A DNA stretch of 64,000 bases from Streptomyces spiramyceticus (lineage in GTDB: Bacteria; Actinomycetota; Actinomycetes; Streptomycetales; Streptomycetaceae): positions 2,638,001 through 2,702,000 of the forward strand of contig NZ_JARBAX010000001.1 in the NCBI RefSeq assembly GCF_028807635.1. The letters run 5' to 3'. The notes below the pieces were generated by a model that was not told the origin of the DNA, made no database searches, and worked only from the letters and a program-made list of their open reading frames with translations. Both the position numbers and the translations under genes were made by a program. Below, piece by piece: positions 51,284 through 58,897 of this stretch (its first letter is position 1; each line of letters begins with the position of its first letter).

Positions 51284-52135
51284 TCAGCGCAGTTCGTCCA
51301 CGTACCGGTCGGTCCCCGGCACTGTCGGAATGAACGGCGCCACCAGTTCCACCCGCCCGAGCCCCGAAGCGGCCACCTCCCCCTCCAGGTCGCCGAACCG
51401 TTCCTGCCACCTCTCGCGCGGGTCGGCCTCCAGGAACCAGAGCAGGGTCAGCCGGGTGTCGACCCCCTCGACCTGCTTCACGTACGTCATCCGGTCGCCC
51501 GGCAGCGGCGTCGGCCGGAAGATCGTGACCATCGCGGCGCAGGAGCCCGCAAGGCGCTTCGGCAGGTACGCCGAGCGCAACCACTCCAGCAACTCGGCGC
51601 GCTGCTCCGGCCCTTCCGCGTCGATCACCTCCAACACCAGCCCCTGGTACGGGTGATCGAGGGCGTGGTAGTCGCGCGGGCCCGCCGCCCCGTCGCGGTA
51701 GACCGTCGCCTCGTGGTCCTGGAAGGCCGTGAAGACGTGCGTACGGTCCCGGTAGACGCGGCCGTCGCGGTTGAGCCGCTTGTTGATCCCGACGGTCCAC
51801 TTCATGTGCTCGTCGTAGCGCCCCTCGGTGACCCAGTACGTGGAGAGGTAGCAGCCGGCGGTCACGGGCTGGGCGACGGCGGACTTCTCCGGGGTGCGCA
51901 GTTCTTGGAGTTCGCGGGTGGCGACCCAGCGGCGGCCCGCGAACATCCAGGGCATGGCCATCGCTCCAGCGATGTAGTGATCATCTTCATACCACCTGTG
52001 GTATGCACGCTCGTGCCCGCGATGTGGCTCGACCATGGTGATCAAGGCATGCCCGACCTTCACGCCGTACGGCCCGACCGACGCCAACTCGGCATACATC
52101 TCCAGGTGCCGCTCCGCGCGTCCGCTCTCCTCCAT
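51284..52135 (-). CDS. EthD-like two-domain alpha/beta-barrel protein
   Basis: The protein has 283 residues from ATG 52135, which follows GGGAGGG. The frame is open further upstream, but the codons before 52135 contain the operator and are not coding. The sequence has two halves, each with features of the dimeric alpha/beta (EthD-like) fold: HALITMVEPHRGHERAYHRW and EDDHYIAGAMAMPWM in the first, and LVLEVIDAEGPEQ and TLLWFLEADPRERW in the second. Such proteins occur beside short-chain dehydrogenases in degradation or biosynthesis gene sets; their chemistry is mostly unknown. Here the SDR gene lies beyond an inserted recombinase and shares the same operator motif, so both were probably neighbours. 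Confidence 0.75.
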   Translation of the reverse strand: MEESGRAERHLEMYAELASVGPYGVKVGHALITMVEPHRGHERAYHRWYEDDHYIAGAMAMPWMFAGRRWVATRELQELRTPEKSAVAQPVTAGCYLSTYWVTEGRYDEHMKWTVGINKRLNRDGRVYRDRTHVFTAFQDHEATVYRDGAAGPRDYHALDHPYQGLVLEVIDAEGPEQRAELLEWLRSAYLPKRLAGSCAAMVTIFRPTPLPGDRMTYVKQVEGVDTRLTLLWFLEADPRERWQERFGDLEGEVAASGLGRVELVAPFIPTVPGTDRYVDELR

Positions 52136-52167
52136 GCACCCTCCCGCGTCAGTCCCGACCGAATAGT

Positions 52168-52184
52168 CCTGACGGTACGTCAGG
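52168..52184. promoter_or_regulatory. Operator CCTGACG-N3-CGTCAGG
   Basis: Perfect 7-bp inverted repeat with a 3-bp spacer, 33 bp upstream of the EthD-like gene start. A nearly identical site lies before the SDR gene at 54049. The size and symmetry fit a TetR-family operator. Confidence 0.7.
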
Positions 52185-52243
52185 CGTTGGTCGATAGGAA
52201 CGCCCATACGAGCAATCAACCCTGCAGGTGATGGGTACTCAAT

Positions 52244-52269
52244 GCGACCAAACGACCACAGTTGGTCGC
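52244..52269. promoter_or_regulatory. Inverted repeat before the serine recombinase
   Basis: GCGACCAA (52244-52251) and TTGGTCGC (52262-52269) are perfect inverted repeats with a 10-bp spacer, 37 bp before GTG 52307. It may be an operator of the recombinase gene or part of its attachment site. GTTGGTCG also occurs at 52186-52193. Confidence 0.45.
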
Positions 52270-52306
52270 TAAATTCGGGGTGCATTCCATCGCCACTGGA
52301 GGAACC

Positions 52307-53959
52307 GTGAACACCTTTGGCGCCACCGATACGACTGGGCTCGACGCCTCATGGGACGGCGTTGTGATCCCTGAACGCGTCCGGAATCGCACATCGGTCG
52401 CGCTCGCCGTCGGAGACTCGTTGCGCAGGTACGTTCCACAGCGACCCGGCTGCTACCTACGGACCTCCTGCGACCGCCGCGGCAACGAGAAGGGGATCGA
52501 TCTCCAGCTACAGGACGCCGAGCTGAAGCGCATCGACCTTGGCTGGGGCCTGTTTACCGAGGTCTACCGAGAGAACGACACCAGGGCGTTCAAGAAGAAG
52601 CGGCTCGCGAAGAGCGACGGCACGACTGACTGGATGGTGATCCGCCCTGCCTTCCGGCGCATGCTGAGCGACCTGCTGTCGGGCCGTATCGACGGCGTCA
52701 TCTTTTACGACACGGACCGACTGGCGCGTCAGCCGAGGGATCTCGAGGACCTCATCGACATCGTCGAGCACGCCAAGCGGCCGGCTGTCGGCGTCACGGG
52801 CGAGCTCAACCTCATCAATGATGCCGATCGGCACATGGCCAGGATGCTGTGCATCATGGCCCTCAAGGCATCGGAGGACACCTCCCGCCGAGTGGCCAGG
52901 AACCACCTCGCGGATGCCTCGGCCGGCGAACTGACCGGCAGGACACCATACGCATGGAACCCTGACGGAACCCTGCGCCAGGACCGGGCGCGCATCGCAA
53001 GGCGCATCTACGATCAGTTCGCTGCCGGCAGGTCCATCACCGGCATCTCGCGAGATCTCAACGAGGACAACATCCCGTCCCCGCGTGGCACCAAGTGGGC
53101 GCAACCGACCGTGAAAGCGATCCTCACCAACCCTCGCTACTGCGGCTTCGTTTCCTACCAGGGGAAACATCGGAGCGAGATCTCGCGGCAGCGGGACGGC
53201 TGGGGTCGCGTGCTCCTCGGCGAAGACGGACTTCCCGTCCTGGGGCGGTGGGAGCCGGTCGTCTCCAAGAAGTTGTGGGCTGACACCCAGCTTGAGCTGG
53301 ACCACCGGCGACTTCTCGGCGAGCAGCGAGGCATCGCGGGGAATCCGCAAGGGGCCAACTATCGCAAGTACGTGTTCACCGGCTATCTGAGGTGCGGGAT
53401 CTGTAAAGCGGCCATGAGCACCAAGCGCGTTGCCTGCCGCGGGCATGTCATCTACTACTGCCCGGGCAAGGGCCGCAACGCCTGCGGCAAGGTGAGCCGA
53501 CGTGCACAACCAGTGGACCTGCATCTGGAGAGTCTGATCGTCGAGTGGGCGAAGGCCCACTCGACACAGCTGCCGACGCGAGACGAAGCCGCAGACCAGA
53601 CCGATCCAGCCCACACCCTCAGGACTCGGATCTCAGAGATCGGCGCTCGCAAGCGGGATCTCACGTCCTCGTGGGCCAAGGGCTCGGAGAGCGTGCAAGG
53701 CATGCGACCCGACGACTACTACCAAGCTCTCGCCTCGCTGAACGCCGAACTCGACCGGCTCGAAGGAGAACTGGCGACCCATACCCCACACGCACGTCAC
53801 GGCCGAGCGCGCGATTACGAGGGCGAGTGGCGAACCGGAGGATTGGAGCAACGCCGTGCCCTGGTGGGTGAGATCTTCAGCGCCATCCAAGTGATGCCGT
53901 CCGGCAAAGGACGTGCTCCGTTCAACCCCGAACACATCAAGCCGCTGTACCTGCACTGA
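52307..53959 (+). CDS. Large serine recombinase
   Basis: The protein has 550 residues. GTG 52307 follows GGAGG at 5 bp. After a 45-residue lead the resolvase domain begins; the nucleophile Ser is in CYLRTSCDRRG (near residue 54), and the Arg pair is in FYDTDRLARQPRDLEDLID. The recombinase domain follows with GRTPYAWNPDGTLRQD and KAILTNPRYCGFV. The zinc-ribbon domain has cysteines in LRCGICKAAMS and CPGKGRNACGK. A coiled coil closes the protein (ALASLNAELDRLEGELATH). Such enzymes integrate phages or elements at a specific site. No other element gene is present, so this is a minimal or worn element inserted between two formerly adjacent genes. The frame is intact. Confidence 0.92.
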   Translation: MNTFGATDTTGLDASWDGVVIPERVRNRTSVALAVGDSLRRYVPQRPGCYLRTSCDRRGNEKGIDLQLQDAELKRIDLGWGLFTEVYRENDTRAFKKKRLAKSDGTTDWMVIRPAFRRMLSDLLSGRIDGVIFYDTDRLARQPRDLEDLIDIVEHAKRPAVGVTGELNLINDADRHMARMLCIMALKASEDTSRRVARNHLADASAGELTGRTPYAWNPDGTLRQDRARIARRIYDQFAAGRSITGISRDLNEDNIPSPRGTKWAQPTVKAILTNPRYCGFVSYQGKHRSEISRQRDGWGRVLLGEDGLPVLGRWEPVVSKKLWADTQLELDHRRLLGEQRGIAGNPQGANYRKYVFTGYLRCGICKAAMSTKRVACRGHVIYYCPGKGRNACGKVSRRAQPVDLHLESLIVEWAKAHSTQLPTRDEAADQTDPAHTLRTRISEIGARKRDLTSSWAKGSESVQGMRPDDYYQALASLNAELDRLEGELATHTPHARHGRARDYEGEWRTGGLEQRRALVGEIFSAIQVMPSGKGRAPFNPEHIKPLYLH

Positions 53960-54048
53960 TCGACGGACACAAAGGCTTCGCACTGCGCCAGGGCGTCGCC
54001 ACCGCATGACGATCGCACGACTTCCCCTCGCCGCCCATACCACCTATC

Positions 54049-54063
54049 CTGACGGGTCGTCAG
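54049..54063. promoter_or_regulatory. Operator CTGACG-N3-CGTCAG
   Basis: Perfect 6-bp inverted repeat, 29 bp before the SDR start codon. Its left half CCTGACGG equals that of the site at 52168. Confidence 0.7.
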
Positions 54064-54092
54064 TTCAATGAACGGACTCGGGAGGCACCCGG

Positions 54093-54875
54093 ATGCTGCT
54101 CCAGGGGAAGACCGTCATCGTGTCGGGGGTCGGCGCCGGGCTCGGCCACCGGATCGCCGCGACCGTCGTACGGGACGGGGGCAACGCGGTCCTCGGCGCG
54201 CGTACTGCGGCAAACCTCGCCAAGGCCGCCGCCGAGATCGACCCCTCGGGCGCGCACACCGCCCACCTGGCCACGGACATCTCCGAAGAGGCGCAGTGCG
54301 AGGCGCTGGCCGCGCTCGCGGTCGAGCGGTTCGGGCGGATCGACGGGGTCATCCATGTCGCCGCCTGGGACAGCTACTTCGGCGGCCTTGAGGACGCCGA
54401 TTTCGAGACCTGGCACGGCGTCATCGACGTAAACCTGCTCGGCACGCTGCGGATGACCCGCGCCTGCCTGCCCGGCCTGAAGGAGCGGGGCGGCTCGGTC
54501 GTCATCATCGGTACGCAGTCGGCGGTGGCCGCGCCCTCGCAGGTCCAGCAGGCGGCGTACGCGGCGTCGAAGGGCGCGCTGACCTCGGCGATGTACTCGA
54601 TGGCGCGCGAGCTCGGACCCCACCGGATACGGGTCAACACGGTGCTGCCGGGGTGGATGTGGGGGCCGCCGGTCCAGGCGTACGTCCGGTTCGCCGCGCA
54701 CACCGAGGGCGTACCGGAGGCCGAGGTGCTGGACCGGCTGACCGGGCGGATGGCGCTGCCGGAGCTGGCCACGGACGGGGATGTCGCGGAGGCCGCGGCG
54801 TTCCTGGCCTCCGACCGGGCGCGGGCGATCACCGGCCAGTCGCTGCTCGTCAACGCCGGTGAACTCATGCGCTAG
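54093..54875 (+). CDS. Short-chain dehydrogenase/reductase
   Basis: The protein has 260 residues; GGGAGG lies before ATG 54093. It is a classical SDR with the cofactor motif in VSGVGAGLG, the DxxE-like region HLATDISEEAQ, an NAG-type strand (VIHVAAWDS in place of NNAG), Ser in GTQSAVAAPS and the catalytic YAASKGA. The end ITGQSLLVNAGELM closes the Rossmann fold. It oxidises or reduces an alcohol or ketone with NAD(P)H; the substrate is unknown. The operator at 54049 and the partner gene at 51284 suggest a small catabolic regulon controlled by a TetR-type regulator outside the window. Confidence 0.92.
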   Translation: MLLQGKTVIVSGVGAGLGHRIAATVVRDGGNAVLGARTAANLAKAAAEIDPSGAHTAHLATDISEEAQCEALAALAVERFGRIDGVIHVAAWDSYFGGLEDADFETWHGVIDVNLLGTLRMTRACLPGLKERGGSVVIIGTQSAVAAPSQVQQAAYAASKGALTSAMYSMARELGPHRIRVNTVLPGWMWGPPVQAYVRFAAHTEGVPEAEVLDRLTGRMALPELATDGDVAEAAAFLASDRARAITGQSLLVNAGELMR

Positions 54876-54885
54876 TAGCTCATCG

Positions 54886-55431
54886 TCTCGCGCAGAAGGC
54901 CGGTCTGGTGGCCGCCCGTCTGTCGACCGTGGCATTCCTGGCGCTGTCGATGGCGATCGCGATCCAGGTCAACTCGCCGGCGTTCAAGGACATCATCACG
55001 GTCGTCATCAAGTGGGTCGCGGGCCTGATGGGGCCCATCGCGATCCCGTTCATGCTCGGCCTGCTGCCCCGCTGCCGTAAGTCCGGGCCGACTGCGGCGC
55101 TGGTCTCCTGGGCGTGCGGGCTCTTCGCCTTCTGGGTGGTGAACTACGGGATGGACGGGGTGGCGACGCAGTACCAGACGCAGTACCAGGTGTCCGTGCC
55201 GTTGGCCGTGTCGCGGTGCTGTACGTCCTGGTCGGCTTCATCAAGCCGGAGGACACGCCCGAGCGGGATGCGGTGCTGGCGCGGATCAACTCGGACGACG
55301 ACTCGGACGACGACTTGGACGACGACGAGCCTTCGGGCGGTGCGGCGGCTGTTCCTGTTCCCGCGGCGCCGGGTGATGCGACGGTTGCCGTCATGCCCTC
55401 GGATAGCGGGCCAGCCAGCCAGGCGCGTTGA
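54886..55431 (+). pseudogene. Sodium:solute symporter, C-terminal remnant
   Basis: The piece begins with AQKAGLVAARLSTVAFLAL and shows two membrane helices (VVIKWVAGLMGPIAIPFMLG and AALVSWACGLFAFWVVNY), then frameshifts near 55210 to continue as VAVLYVLVGFIKPEDTPERD, with an acidic tail. This is the end of an SSS-family transporter. The first ten or so helices are absent, so the gene is dead. The acidic tail overlaps the stop of the glycohydrolase gene on the other strand. Confidence 0.75.
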
Positions 55432-56509
55432 CGGCCGGACCGTGCAGGGCCGGGCCCTGGGTCATCTCCATCGCGAAGTCGTCGGCGAGTTCGAGGACCG
55501 TGCTGCGCCCTTCGAGCTCGGCCAGCCAGCCCGGCGGCAGCGCGGTCTCGCCGTGGAGGGCGCCGAGTAGGCCGCCGCACAGGGCGCCGGTCGCGTCCGA
55601 AGCCCCGCTGTGGTTCACGGCGAGGCACAGGGCGTGGCGGATGTCCTCGCCGACAAGCGCGCAGTAGACGGCGACCGCGAGCACCTCCTCGGCGGTACGG
55701 CCCCCGCCCAGGGATTCGACCCTGGCGGGGTTCGGGATGCCCTGGCGTACGGCGCCGAGGGCCTGCTTGAGGGCGTCCGTCACCGGCTGGTGGCCGGGGC
55801 GAGCGGCGAGCTGGGCCAGGGCCCGCTGCACGGAACCGTCGAGGGTCTCGCCGCGCGCCAGGCCGTGGACGACGACGGCGAATGCCCCGGCCGAGAGGTA
55901 CGTGGTGGGGTGGCCGTGGGTCTGGGCGGCGCATTCGACGGCGAGCTGGAAGACGAGCTGGGGCTCCCAGCCGACGAGGAGGCCGAAGGGTGCGGAGCGG
56001 GTGAGGGCGCCGGAGTCTCGGGCGGTGGGATTCCTCGGCTTGTCGAGGGTGCCCATGGTTTCGTCGGCAAGGCCGGTGAGGCATTCGCGGGACGGGTCGC
56101 GGCGGGCGTAGAGCCACTCCTCGCGGGCGAGCCAGCCGTTGTCCTTGCGGCGCTCGTCGGGGCCCCAGTCGCTCTGGGTGGCGGCCCAGCGCAGATGCGC
56201 GCGGTGTACGTCGGTGGGCGGGTGCCAGGCGCCTGTGTCGCGGCGTACCTGGGCACGTATGAGGCCGTCGACGGTGAAGAGGGTGAGCTGGGTGCCGGCG
56301 GTTATGGCGCCGCGTCTGCCGTAGGCGGGGGCGAGGTCGGTGAGGGCGTCGGTGCCGTGGGCTGCGCGTATCTCGTCCAGGGTGAGGGCGGCGACGCCCG
56401 CGCCGAGGGCGTCGCCGACCGCGCCGCCGAGGAGGCAGCCGCGTACCCGGGAGCGGAAGTCCTGCTGTTCGGCACGGCCCCAAACGGATGTGACTGGTGC
56501 GCTCACCAC
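55391..56509 (-). CDS. ADP-ribosylglycohydrolase family protein
   Basis: The protein has 372 residues from GTG 56509, with GGAAGGG upstream. The beginning SRVRGCLLGGAVGDALGAGV is the DraG/ARH signature, in which acidic residues hold two metal ions; here the usual Asp in GD is present. The middle part shows HPTTYLSAGAFAVVVHGL, and near the end VNHSGASDATGALCGGLLGA carries the second metal site (Asp in SGASDAT, where many members have GGDTDT). Such enzymes remove ADP-ribose from proteins or small molecules. The change from GGDSDT to SGASDAT keeps the Asp but loses one residue, so activity needs testing. The gene stands alone. Confidence 0.88.
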   Translation of the reverse strand: MVSAPVTSVWGRAEQQDFRSRVRGCLLGGAVGDALGAGVAALTLDEIRAAHGTDALTDLAPAYGRRGAITAGTQLTLFTVDGLIRAQVRRDTGAWHPPTDVHRAHLRWAATQSDWGPDERRKDNGWLAREEWLYARRDPSRECLTGLADETMGTLDKPRNPTARDSGALTRSAPFGLLVGWEPQLVFQLAVECAAQTHGHPTTYLSAGAFAVVVHGLARGETLDGSVQRALAQLAARPGHQPVTDALKQALGAVRQGIPNPARVESLGGGRTAEEVLAVAVYCALVGEDIRHALCLAVNHSGASDATGALCGGLLGALHGETALPPGWLAELEGRSTVLELADDFAMEMTQGPALHGPAVNAPGWLARYPRA

Positions 56510-56707
56510 TACTGCCCTTCCCGGTGCGGCCGGCGTTCGATCGGCGTCTGGCGCAGCACTGTAATCGAAGGGGAGGGGGTGTTCGGGTGGGGCGGGTGGG
56601 TGGAGGTTCGGGTGTGGCTTGTTCCCCTACCCGCCCCTTCCCGCTGTGACATCTGCGGTTCCGCCGCGGGCCTCGAACTCCTCCAAGGACTTCGTCCAGG
56701 GGGGACC

Positions 56708-56736
56708 CCGGACGGGCTGAAAATCAGCCCGTCCGG
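56708..56736. repeat. Streptomyces intergenic palindrome
   Basis: CCGGACGGGCTGA (56708-56720) and TCAGCCCGTCCGG (56724-56736) form a perfect 13-bp stem with a 3-nt loop, followed by CGTTTGAGGAC. This palindrome with the same tail is a frequent intergenic repeat in Streptomyces genomes and also acts as a terminator. It lies 38 bp beyond the stop of the flotillin gene. Confidence 0.75.
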
Positions 56737-56773
56737 CGTTTGAGGACAGTCCGCGGCGGTCCCGCGGCTCGGA

Positions 56774-58198
56774 TCAGTCCGTGATCGGGATCTGGCCGTT
56801 CGCGTCGGCCGGCTCCGGAGCCGTCTTCACGCCTCGCTGCGTGATGCTCTTCAGCAGCTCCGCGACGTCCACGCCCGTCGTGGACGTCAGCAGCTCCACG
56901 CCCTGGGCGACGTTGTCGGTGACCGTACGCGCCAGCTGGCTCGCACCGTCCGTCGAGATCACCGTCATCTTGTCGATCGCGCTCAGCGGCTCCGACGCCT
57001 TGGCCACGACCTGCGGCAGCACCTCGACCAGCATCTGGAGCACTGCCGCGTCGCCGTACTGCGCGAACGCGTCCGCCTTCTTGTGCATCGCCTCGGCCTC
57101 CGCCGCACCCTTCGCGGCAATGGCGGCGGCGTTCGCCTCGCCCTCGATGCGTACCGCCTCGGCCAGCGCCGCGCGGTGCAGCTTCTCGCCCTCACCGGTG
57201 AGGCGGGAGCGCTCGGCGTCCGCCTCGGCCTCCTTGACCTGCGCGATACGCCGCGCCTCCGCCTCCTGCTCCGCCTGGTACCGCGCCGCGTCGGCCGGCT
57301 TGCGCACCTTGGTGTCGAGCTCGCGGTCGGTCAGCGCGGCCTGGCGCTCGGCGACCTTCTCCTGCTCGGCGAGGACCTCCTGCTGGCGGGCGGCGTCGGC
57401 GAGCGGACCGGCCGCGTTGGCCTTGGCGGACGCCGCCTCCGTCTCGACGCGGATCTCGGCCTGCTTGAGGTAGAACGTCCGCTCGGCGATGGCGATTTCC
57501 TCGGCCGCCTTCAGCCGGGCCTGCTCGGAGGCCTGCTTGGCGATGGCCTCGGCGATGTCGGCCTCCTGGCGGGCACGGGCGGCCTCGGGCCGACCCAGGT
57601 CCTCCAGGTAGGAGCCTTCGGTGGTGATGTCCTGGATCTGGAAGGCGTCCAGGATCAGGCCCTGGCCCGACAGGCTCGCCTCGGCCTCCTCCGCGACCTG
57701 GCCCGCGAACGCGGCACGGTCACGGATGATGTCCTCGACCGACATGCGGCCGACGATGGCGCGCAGCGCGCCCGACAGGACTTCCTGGGTGAAGCCGACG
57801 ATGCCGTCCTGCTGCTGGAGGAAGCGCTGGGCGGCGGCCCTGATCGCGTCCTCGCTGCCGCCGACCTTGACGATCGCGACGCCTTCGAGGTTGGCCTTCA
57901 CACCGCGCAGCGTGACCGCGCCGCGTACGGCGATCGGGATGTGTCGGCTGGAGAGATCGAGGGTGAACTTCTGCTGTACGAACGGCACGACGAAGACGCC
58001 GCCGCCGACGACGACCTTCTGGCCGCTGTTGTCGGTGGAGATCTGTCCGGTGACCGGGTCCGTGGACCGCTTGCCGCGGCGGCCGGTGATGATGAATGCC
58101 TCGCTGGGGCCCGCGACTTTGTAGCGAGTGATCACTACGAGTGCGAGCAGTACGAGGAGTACGACGACTCCCACGACAGCGACAATGACTGGACTCAT
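56774..58198 (-). CDS. Flotillin-like SPFH protein
   Basis: The protein has 474 residues from ATG 58198. An N-terminal membrane hairpin or helix (IVAVVGVVVLLVLLALVVIT) is followed by the SPFH/band 7 domain at about residues 30-200 (EAFIITGRRG, VVVPF-like GGVFVVPFVQQ). Residues 200-390 form a long coiled coil with many EA and AEA repeats, the flotillin domain. Flotillins organise membrane microdomains and help secretion and cell-wall synthesis. The NfeD-like gene directly upstream on the same strand is its usual partner, 75 bp apart. No odd feature is seen. Confidence 0.93.
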   Translation of the reverse strand: MSPVIVAVVGVVVLLVLLALVVITRYKVAGPSEAFIITGRRGKRSTDPVTGQISTDNSGQKVVVGGGVFVVPFVQQKFTLDLSSRHIPIAVRGAVTLRGVKANLEGVAIVKVGGSEDAIRAAAQRFLQQQDGIVGFTQEVLSGALRAIVGRMSVEDIIRDRAAFAGQVAEEAEASLSGQGLILDAFQIQDITTEGSYLEDLGRPEAARARQEADIAEAIAKQASEQARLKAAEEIAIAERTFYLKQAEIRVETEAASAKANAAGPLADAARQQEVLAEQEKVAERQAALTDRELDTKVRKPADAARYQAEQEAEARRIAQVKEAEADAERSRLTGEGEKLHRAALAEAVRIEGEANAAAIAAKGAAEAEAMHKKADAFAQYGDAAVLQMLVEVLPQVVAKASEPLSAIDKMTVISTDGASQLARTVTDNVAQGVELLTSTTGVDVAELLKSITQRGVKTAPEPADANGQIPITD

Positions 58199-58273
58199 GA
58201 GGAAATCCCCGTAGCAGGTAGTTAATGAGGCAGGGGTGTGATGTAGAGATGTAGACAGGTGTGGTGAGGAAGG

Positions 58274-58783
58274 TCAGCGTTCGACGGGGCGCACCGCGAC
58301 CGACGTGCTCGACAGCGATGCCTCCACCCAGATCTCGGCGCCCCGCGCAACCGGCACGGCGCTCTTCGCCGCCAGCTTCACCGGCTGCCCGGCGAGGCGC
58401 AGCAGCACCTCGCCGTAACCGTCGGCGGGAATGGCCGTGACGACCGCTCCGGAGGTGCCGACCAGGTCGGTGCCGCGCGGGGTGGCGTCGGTCCGGTCGC
58501 GCATCAGCGCGCGGCTGAACTTCCACGCGAGCCAGCCCGCGGCGACACCCGCCGCCAGCCCGACTCCCGTGGCGGCCGCGCCGCCGAGGCCGGTGGCACC
58601 CAGCATGATGGCGCCGCCGAAGCCGAACATCGAGAGGAATCCGGCGACAACGGGCAACGAGAGCAGCCCGTCGAAGAGGCCGTCGAGGACTCCGCCGAAG
58701 AGCCCTTCCAGGATTCCGTCGAAGATCAACGAAAGAGCCAGCAGCACGATCCCCGCAATGCCGAGACCGAGAAAAACAGTCAT
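58274..58783 (-). CDS. NfeD-like membrane protein
   Basis: The protein has 169 residues from ATG 58783, with GGGAGGG upstream. Two or three membrane segments come first (TVFLGLGIAGIVLLALSLIF, then FLSMFGFGGAIMLGATGLG and AAATGVGLAAGVAAGWLAW). The last 75 residues form an OB-fold like NfeD: DLVGTSGAVVTAIPADGYGE, then VLLRLAGQPVKLAAKS and AEIWVEASLSS. It belongs to the short NfeD type that has no protease domain and acts with flotillin. The pair is probably one operon. Confidence 0.88.
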   Translation of the reverse strand: MTVFLGLGIAGIVLLALSLIFDGILEGLFGGVLDGLFDGLLSLPVVAGFLSMFGFGGAIMLGATGLGGAAATGVGLAAGVAAGWLAWKFSRALMRDRTDATPRGTDLVGTSGAVVTAIPADGYGEVLLRLAGQPVKLAAKSAVPVARGAEIWVEASLSSTSVAVRPVER

Positions 58784-58897
58784 CCCGCTCGCCCTCCCCC
58801 GTGTACACCGATCCCTTGAACAAGGGGATGGTCTCATGCAGCTCTGACAGAAAGCATTGCCGGGTTCCGGCAATCTTTACGCGTTACTAATGCCGCT

